This document shows positions 57,735 through 64,000 of a stretch of DNA of 64,000 bases, piece after piece. The notes beneath the pieces were generated by a model. The model did no database searches, was not told the DNA's origin, and saw nothing but the letters and a program-made list of their open reading frames with translations. This stretch comes from Emydura subglobosa. Its lineage: Eukaryota > Chordata > Testudines > Chelidae. The position numbers were made by a program, and so were the translations under genes. The DNA is taken from assembly GCA_007922225.1 (NCBI GenBank), contig ML679941.1:60235079-60299078 (forward strand). The letters are read 5' to 3'. Positions within the stretch are counted from its first letter, which is position 1, and each line of letters begins with the position of its first letter.

Positions 57735-58655
57735 CACTAAGGCTCCTAACTGTGCAGGCAGACCTCTGTGCTGCATGCAATCCCACGGAACGACTTATCC
57801 ACTGTGGATAAATATTTAGGTAGTCAGTTGGCCAGAGACAGAATGTAAGAATGACTTTATAATTCAGTGTTTAGGGCCTCGACTTGGGAGGCAAGAGACT
57901 TCCGGTCCAGTCCTCATGCTCCAATGACTCTAGTTAGCCACAGTGGAACAGCTTCAACAGCAAAGTTTGAAGGAGCTTCACATCAAAATATCTGATAGTT
58001 CAGTGGTTGGAGCACCATTTTTACAGGTGGGAGGCCTCTGTTCCAATCCATCTGGGAATCCCACATCCCAGGTGAGTGTTCCAACCACTGAGCTAAAAAT
58101 GATAAGGTGGACTGCTCCTCCTCTTTAAAAGGCATAGGTGCCTAATTACAGGAGAGTTCACAGCTGAGAACGGCAAGCACTGCCTGGACTTAGGGTGTGT
58201 CTACACTGGAATAAAATACCCGTGCCTTGCCCATGTCAGCTGATTTATGCTATGAGGCTCTTTTAATTGAAATATAAATGCTTGGGCTCACTGGGTCCCA
58301 GAGAACGGGTTCCAGCCTGTGCCTGAATGTCTACACCACAGTTAAATAGCCCTTTAGCACGAGTCCCATGAGCCAGAGTCAGATGACGCAGGCCAGCAAT
58401 AGGATTTACTTGCAATGTCGACATACCTTAGGGGCCTATTTTAGTGAGAGTGACAGGGTTTAGCACACACCCTTCTAGTCAGCATCTCACATCAGCTGGT
58501 TTACGTGGCTTCCAAACTAGTGTGCTGGTTTTTTGTGAACCCCAATCCTAGGTGCCTGTCTCTCCCCATGAACTATATAGGGAGCCTGGGCCCCTTTACT
58601 CAGGCTTTGTGAATAGCAGTGATTTTATTAAGTGCCTAAGAGTTAGTGCTGTGAT
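57735..58655. repeat. Long dispersed repeat with tRNA-like segments, second copy, split by a MITE
   Basis: Same family as 37972-38600: 'cagtgtttagggcctcgacttgggagg', 'cagtggttggagcaccatt', 'gtgttccaaccactgagcta' and, at the right, 'aggctttgtgaatagcagtgatttta'. 'agttcagtggttggagca' (A-box-like) and its inverse 'gttccaaccactgagcta' form a large palindrome. A Harbinger MITE sits inside at 58193-58427. Confidence 0.5.
58193..58427. mobile_element. Harbinger-type MITE with TTA duplication
   Basis: Starts GGGTGTGTCTACACTGG and ends ATGTCGACATACC. TTA flanks it on both sides (58190-58192 and 58428-58430), the 3-bp TWA target of PIF/Harbinger elements. The interior shows two diverged inverted halves ('gtcagctgatttatgc' and 'gagtcagatgacgcaggcc'). 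Same family as 41527-41687. Non-coding. Confidence 0.8.
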
Positions 58656-59819
58656 GTCCAGCAGTAGCTTCTCTTGTGAATTCAGTCTAATTTTACAGTT
58701 CTACAAAGTTCTGGAGAATGACGACAGGGGTTTCCCTGCAATAACAATGAAATTATATTCAAGCATACTTAGAATAAATGTTTTTGCTGTAGGTAACTGA
58801 TGAATATTTGAACACCTATATATAATAGTTTGCATATATTTTTGCTGACACAGGCTTAACAAACAAAAATAGCCTGGGATTGATTATATTTGCAGAACCC
58901 ACACAGAAAATTCAACCCTTAACACCCCCCACCCCCCCAAAAAAAAAAATTCCTTGCCCCTACTGACCAAATCCTGGTTACTCTTCTGATGTGACTGGTC
59001 ACTTTTGGCTACTCCTTGCCTGATTAAGGTGAGCAGGTTTTAGCTCTTTTAGACTCCTCAGATGGATTTATGACTGTGATGATTTAACGTTTTACTTTCT
59101 TCCAGTTTGCGAACACGGAATTAATCAGTAACACATGACTATGAAAACAAAAACAAAAAACCAACCAATCAACCAACCAAAATACTTAGCAAAGACTACT
59201 ACTTACTATAAAACATTTATAACCTCTTTACAATGCAACAGCTGAACAGAAAACTCTTAAATTATTTTTGTTGCTCTTTTAGTGAAGACACTTCCACAAA
59301 ACACTGTCAGAAAGAAAAGCTCTTGAAATTACAACATTCCTAGAAGAATGTAATTCAGAGTAGCAATATAAAAACTAGAGGCAATATTATCTATTTTAAC
59401 AGCTATGTTAGTTTTCTAATAAAGGGCTCAATCCTGCTTCCACTTAAATGAATGGAAGTATTCCTCAGTGAGGATAGCATAAGGCCCATAGTCCTTACTT
59501 GTTACTTTTAAATGTTTTTTCTTTTTGTTTTAGCTTGCTGAGAGAAATCACCAGTTTGCTGTGTGGAAAATCAAAGTAGTAAAATGTTGGAGTTATAGTA
59601 CACATGCTTTATTATCTCTTGTCTGCTAACAGCATGATTTTTGCCTTTGTATTTTCACATCCATTAGGTCTGTACATAAAATAAGATTGTGCCATATCTT
59701 CATAGTACCAGTTTATTTAGTATTTCTCATTCCACCAAAATAAGAGTTTTGCTGTTGGTGGGGGATGAGCTGTGTTTTATTATATTAACTGTCGTATGCT
59801 ATCCTGTAAATTAGAGGGG
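58656..59819. other. No recognisable gene; simple repeats
   Basis: 58923-58950 has C-runs followed by A11. 59142-59182 is an AAAAC/AACC-rich tract. 59425-59490 is a trace of an ancient 'caatcctgcttcc' repeat. Nothing coding. Confidence 0.4.
59142..59182 (+). repeat. AAAAC / CCAA low-complexity tract
   Basis: AAAACAAAAACAAAAAA followed by CCAACCAATCAACCAACC. Typical poly-A-like decay or simple repeat. Confidence 0.8.
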
Positions 59820-60890
59820 GTTTCAATATATCACTCTGGAAATACAGAAATATTCCTTCAACTCCAAGAATAGTACTTCTCCTAATCTAGATTTAAATGT
59901 TCCATTCTTTCACCATTTTACTAAAGAGATTATTCCACACAGCCAAGAATTGTTTCCTGATCTTAATCCTAAATTTTCTGTATTAATTTGGACCCATTTT
60001 TCCTAGTATGCTCCACTGTACCAATTGGGGAGAGGGAGGGACAGGAAAGAAAAACCACTTCTCCCTCATTGGTGTTTATTCTTCAAATATTTGTAGATTT
60101 ATGTCTCCTTTTAGTCTTTGCTTAGCCAACCTGGTATGTATTTAGTTCATCTAATATTTCTTCCATAAATCCATTTCTTTTATGCTCCTCTGAACTCATT
60201 CCAATTTGTCACTGTGACTCTGTAATGAGGTGTCTAGAACTGAATGCTATTGCAGGTGTGGTTGAATCAGAGTCCTACGTAGAGGAAGTACCCTCTGTAT
60301 TCTGATGCAGTACTTCTAAGTGCAGTTTAAAATCTCTATAATCTTTGTGTTGCCACAATGCAAAATCACTTCTAATTTGCTGTCTATTACCACTGCTAAA
60401 TCCTATTTTTATATTACTGGTTTCATGTTTCTCCTACCCATTGAAGTACCGGTTTCAGATTAATTTTTGTATTTAGTTTGGCTTTTCTGAAACTGAATAT
60501 AATTTTTCTAGCTCATATGCCTATTTGCATTGTCAGTCTTCATTGACACAATAATCCAGTCTCCTGTTCCTGTTCAACATAATTCACAAACTTTATTAAA
60601 CTGTTGTTACCACCCTTTCCAGATCATTAATGAAGATCCTTAACTCAAATGAGGACTAGCATCACTCCTGTAATAACCTCTCTGCTCAGTTCAATACATT
60701 ATGTTTATCATTAGCTTTTTATTTTAGTCCTTCAAACAATTCAAAGTCCATGTAACAGTTTTCATATCATGCCATTTTAATTTAGTTTTTAGTTAATTTC
60801 ATGACACATTCTATTAAATACTTTACTAAAATTCTCCATTGGATCATAAAGTCATCCTTTGATGCTTGTTTGGCTGAACGTGTTGGCTGC
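59820..60890 (-). mobile_element. Old CR1 LINE, minus strand
   Basis: Diverged CR1 in inverse orientation: 'tgaactcattccaatttgtc', 'tctagaactgaatgctattgcaggtgtgg', 'acaaactttattaaactg' and 'cagatcattaatgaagatcctt' follow the order of the CR1 complement from 3' end to RT. The drift is greater than in the copy at 55.7 kb, so it is older or of another subfamily. No open frame remains. Confidence 0.75.
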
Positions 60891-61159
60891 CTGGTAGCTA
60901 TTCTCTCCCTTCATTAGAATCTCCTGTGGTTTCAAATATCTCATTTGTTTGTTCTTTGTTTGGCGCTCTACCATTAGTGCTCCAGTTGTGGAGTAAGGCC
61001 CTTCTCAATGAACTTTCAATCTGAATAGACAATGGATGCATTGGCCTAAATTCTGTTGACTCACCACTTGTGCAACCCCACTGACTTCAGGAAGCTGATT
61101 ATGTGTGTAATTTAGATCAAAATTTGGTCCATATGCTGTACTATATGGACTGCTAGGAA
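60891..61159. other. No recognisable feature
   Basis: 61050-61120 contains an ancient 'ccccactgacttcagg' type repeat trace. Confidence 0.4.
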
Positions 61160-61689
61160 CAGTAGTGTACCAACAGGGGGGCATTCCCCCAAGCTGGCAC
61201 CTGGGGGCAGCACTTGCCAGGCCCTCAGAGGAGGAGCAGCCCCTGCTGTCACAGGTGGCCAAGGGCCACCGGGCTTTAACATCCCCGCCGTCCATGCCGA
61301 CCCCTGCACAAGTCTGCCAGTGGCCAAGGGCTCCCTCTGCGAGGGGACAAATGTTTTCCAGGCCTCTCTTCCCCTGCACTGGGAGCAAAGAGGGAGCCGC
61401 GGGAACCCTGGCCACGCAGGGGCCAGGCAGCCAAAGACTTGGCTCTGGGGCAGAGCCCGTCATGCTGTCCCCGCCAATGCCAGGTGGCCCAGGGGCATCT
61501 GCCCCATCACTCCCACTCCCCACCACATCCGCCGCCCCCACAGCAAGGAGGGGAGTAGGGGAGAGTGGGAAAACAGTCCGCAGACTCCCCCACCCCCGCC
61601 CCAGGAGGTGCTGCTGCTGCCACCACCGAGGGGGAGGCACAAATATAATTATTGGTCCTCAGGCACCGGAGACCCATGGTATGCCATTG
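61160..61689. mobile_element. GC-rich hAT-like insert with TIRs
   Basis: 530 bp, very GC-rich between AT-rich flanks. Left end CAGTAGTGTACCAACAGGGG, right end GGTATGCCATTG, whose inverse CAATGGCATACC pairs with it; both fit a CAGTGGCGTAGCCA-type terminus. Flanking 8-mers (GCTAGGAA, GTCTATCA) do not match, so the duplication has decayed or is absent. Frames of 194, 139 and 211 codons overlap on both strands and lack any domain, the pattern of GC-rich non-coding DNA. Confidence 0.55.
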
Positions 61690-64000
61690 GTCTATCAAGC
61701 AAAAACAAGTTTTATAGTTACGATAAACCTCTTTTCTAGCCAATCTTGAGGGTTAGCTAGAAAGAATGAAATTAAATGAAAAAAGAGCTCTTGTACTCTG
61801 TTCCAGTTCTGGTGGCATATTTAATGTCAATTTTCTACCTGAAGTTCTAGGCAATTCTCTTTCAGTACCTGAAAAGGGTGGTCACCTGAAATGTGACCTA
61901 TCTAATAGATGCTTGTTTACTATATAATACAGAGACAGTGAAGTGATAAGACTGGACAAAGAATCTTGGTGTAAGTACATCCAGGCCATTTTTTGTTTGT
62001 AGAGTTTAGCCTTAAGCTTATAGGCTAAAGGAGAAATGAATGAGGAGAGTGTAGTCAGATGGTGAATGAGTTCATGGAGGTATTCCGTGCACAGGAAGCA
62101 GCAAGAAAGGCAAGGAGATGATTTTGAGAGATGTGTACAGTAGAGGTGGTCAGAGGTGATATGTGGTGGGGGCCCGTGGAGTCATGGCTTCCCTCTCTCC
62201 CCCATGTTTGCTGCTTGGCTTATACTGAGCATTCCCACTATTGGTAAGTATGAGTTGTCTCCGGAGCTGATCAAAAATTTTTGGACACCCTTTTTTTCCT
62301 GTTTGAAAAACATCAATTTGTCAAAAGTGAAATGTTCCACGGGAGCATATCAACTATGATGAAATCTCATTTAGGGGAAAAAAAAGAAATGCAGTGTGTT
62401 TGATGTGTTTTGTTTTTGTTTTTAAAATGTATTTTTATATTAACATGAAATAAAATAAAATATATAAAATATAAACATTTCAAAATTGAAACAAAGTTTA
62501 ATTTTTATACAATTGAATCCATTTTTATCAAAATGAAATGTTTCAATTGACCCAAATTAAGTTGTTGGTTGGTTTTGTTTTGTTTTGTTCCCCCTCAGAT
62601 ATTTCATTTCATGGGAAATGTTGACTCTTCATTCTGAGGTTTTCTTTAAGAGATCAGAATTTCCTGTGGAATTGAAATTTCAAGTTTTAGCCACCCTTCA
62701 TGTCCAGGTTGGGATCATGAGTGAATTGGGTGAGGGCCACATAGTTAAATTAGATCGTAACCAAGAGTAGCATGAATAAAGGACATAAACTGAGATGTCC
62801 TTATTATTAGAGCATTTGGGTTTTATAGAAACAAGTTTTCAAAGGTCAATTCAGATAATACAGGGTAACATGAGCACAATCTAGATTCTAAATGATCTAA
62901 TAGTCCTCGAATTATTTCTATAGCATTTATCTGATCTTTGCCTTTTTGTAGAACTAAGATTCTGGGTGAAATCTTGGCCCCACTTGTCTGTGTCTACCTT
63001 GTACAGGTCCAAGCTCATCCGTGCTTAACAGATCAGAAAGATGTCACTGCAGCCATCTAGAGGTCAGCATAAGTTCTAATAAAGGATTTAACAGAAACTT
63101 TCTTCTGAAGAACAGTACACCCCTATGGGAAACTTGTAGTTTGGCAGCAGTTTCTATCCCCCTGTTTTGGAATGCTGTAAGTTTTTTCACCTTTTTCCAG
63201 AAGGCAAGTAACACAAACTGAAGAAAACAGTGCTGATTTTCCAAGTAATCATTAAGAAACATAACACAGAAATCAAAGGATACTCATAACAAGGCTCAAC
63301 TGTGCAAAGGAGATATTGCTCAGATTGATGTGAATCATATTTAATACAAAGATAACTTTGAAGTGTCCAGATGCATCCACAAAGTATCCATAAGTAATGA
63401 ATCATGCTATGACCATCAGTTAATGATTTTGAGTAAACAGATTCACAACACTTACAGTTGAACATTAACTTCAATATTTTTATGAGGAGATGTGGTAAAA
63501 GAAAATAAAATGCATATGAAAGCTATGCTTTTAACTGAATTCATAGTGCCCAACAGTTATTTCTTTTTGAAAATGTTATGAATCAGATCATTAATTCAGT
63601 TAGATGTGAAAGCCAGATAAAACTTAAGTGAACACATTCTTTGTTTGAATGCATCATTTGCCCATTATTAGAATAAATGGCCCTCATGGACCTTTTAACA
63701 CTTGCAAAGACAATGTGACTGTAGTTATGTTTACAGCTGACAAACATAACTGAGAGGTGCCTAGCATAGTTCATAATAAAAGCAGCATGACTAGTCATGG
63801 ACAAGGGATTTTGCTTCTAAATGTATATGGGGTTACTATAATCAAATATTTCCAAAGAAAATCCATGGTAGAGTGACAGGCTATTGACAAGCACAAAAAT
63901 GGATGTTGGTGTTTGTATGTTGCTCGTGTTGCTGGTTCTCCTGAGTATTTGGCACCAACCTAGAGTGCAGCTTGCTGATTCAGCAGGCATTGATGTTACT
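61690..64000. other. No recognisable gene; AT-rich
   Basis: 62400-62590 is A/T-rich low complexity with a (GTTTT)n run at 62572-62589. Short ORFs after 63000 look random. No transposon end seen. Confidence 0.45.
62572..62589 (+). repeat. (GTTTT)n microsatellite
   Basis: About three and a half GTTTT units at the end of an AT-rich tract. Confidence 0.8.

Noticed and set aside
61005..61640. 211-codon minus ORF, with a 194-codon plus ORF opposite
   Set aside because: Spans the edge of a GC-rich transposon-like insert; compositionally driven on both strands.
1..64000. CRISPR arrays, operons, ribosome binding sites, prophage or plasmid features
   Set aside because: Base composition, CR1/SINE/MITE content and absence of long genes point to a vertebrate genome; no regularly spaced direct repeats of CRISPR type are present.

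Overview
This 64 kb window looks like non-coding DNA from a vertebrate, most likely a turtle or another archosauromorph reptile. It is AT-rich with wide gaps between anything recognisable. The repeats decide the call: several CR1 LINE copies ending in the ATTCTATGAT-type tail, a Penelope-like element with a GIY-YIG endonuclease remnant, hAT and Harbinger-type MITEs, tRNA-derived SINEs, and long GA-rich dispersed units that I associate with chelonian genomes. The taxon call rests on recalled family knowledge, not on a search. I found no intact host gene, exon series, rRNA, functional tRNA, CRISPR array or bacterial-type feature. Almost every short ORF is chance or lies in a repeat.

Layout. 1-7.6 kb: little recognisable, with an old MIR/L2-like tail near 7.0 kb. 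7.6-10.5 kb: a GA-rich dispersed repeat, then a degenerate CR1 copy carrying a nested hAT MITE flanked by a perfect 8-bp duplication. 13.3-15.9 kb: the longest copy of the GA-rich family. 18-24 kb: a GA-rich stretch, a MIR-like SINE, a solo LTR and a tRNA-like SINE. 24.8-28.2 kb: a decayed Gypsy-like LTR retrotransposon with recognisable LTRs, a primer-binding-site candidate and a broken gag; a Penelope-like fragment sits inside it and its 3' LTR is interrupted. 28.4-29.7 kb: another GA-rich copy. 32-44 kb: a SINE, a CR1 with an internal deletion and several palindromic MITEs. 44.7-47.3 kb: an LTR-like unit, an inverted GA-rich copy and a CR1-type tail. 50-53.4 kb: MITEs and an RTE-type LINE fragment. 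54.2-56.7 kb: the most striking object, a GC-rich 1154-bp element beginning TG, ending CA and bounded by a perfect 5-bp duplication; it contains a 239-codon acidic/proline-rich frame and lies directly against a minus-strand CR1. 57.7-61.7 kb: a tRNA-like repeat with a nested Harbinger MITE, an older CR1 and a GC-rich hAT-like insert.

No genes work together here in the operon sense. The window is best read as a record of successive insertions. Nesting gives relative ages: a hAT MITE is younger than its CR1 host, a Penelope-like fragment is younger than the Gypsy-like element, and a Harbinger MITE is younger than its repeat host. AT-rich, repeat-free stretches with many homeodomain-type ATTA cores are listed as weak candidates for conserved regulatory DNA.
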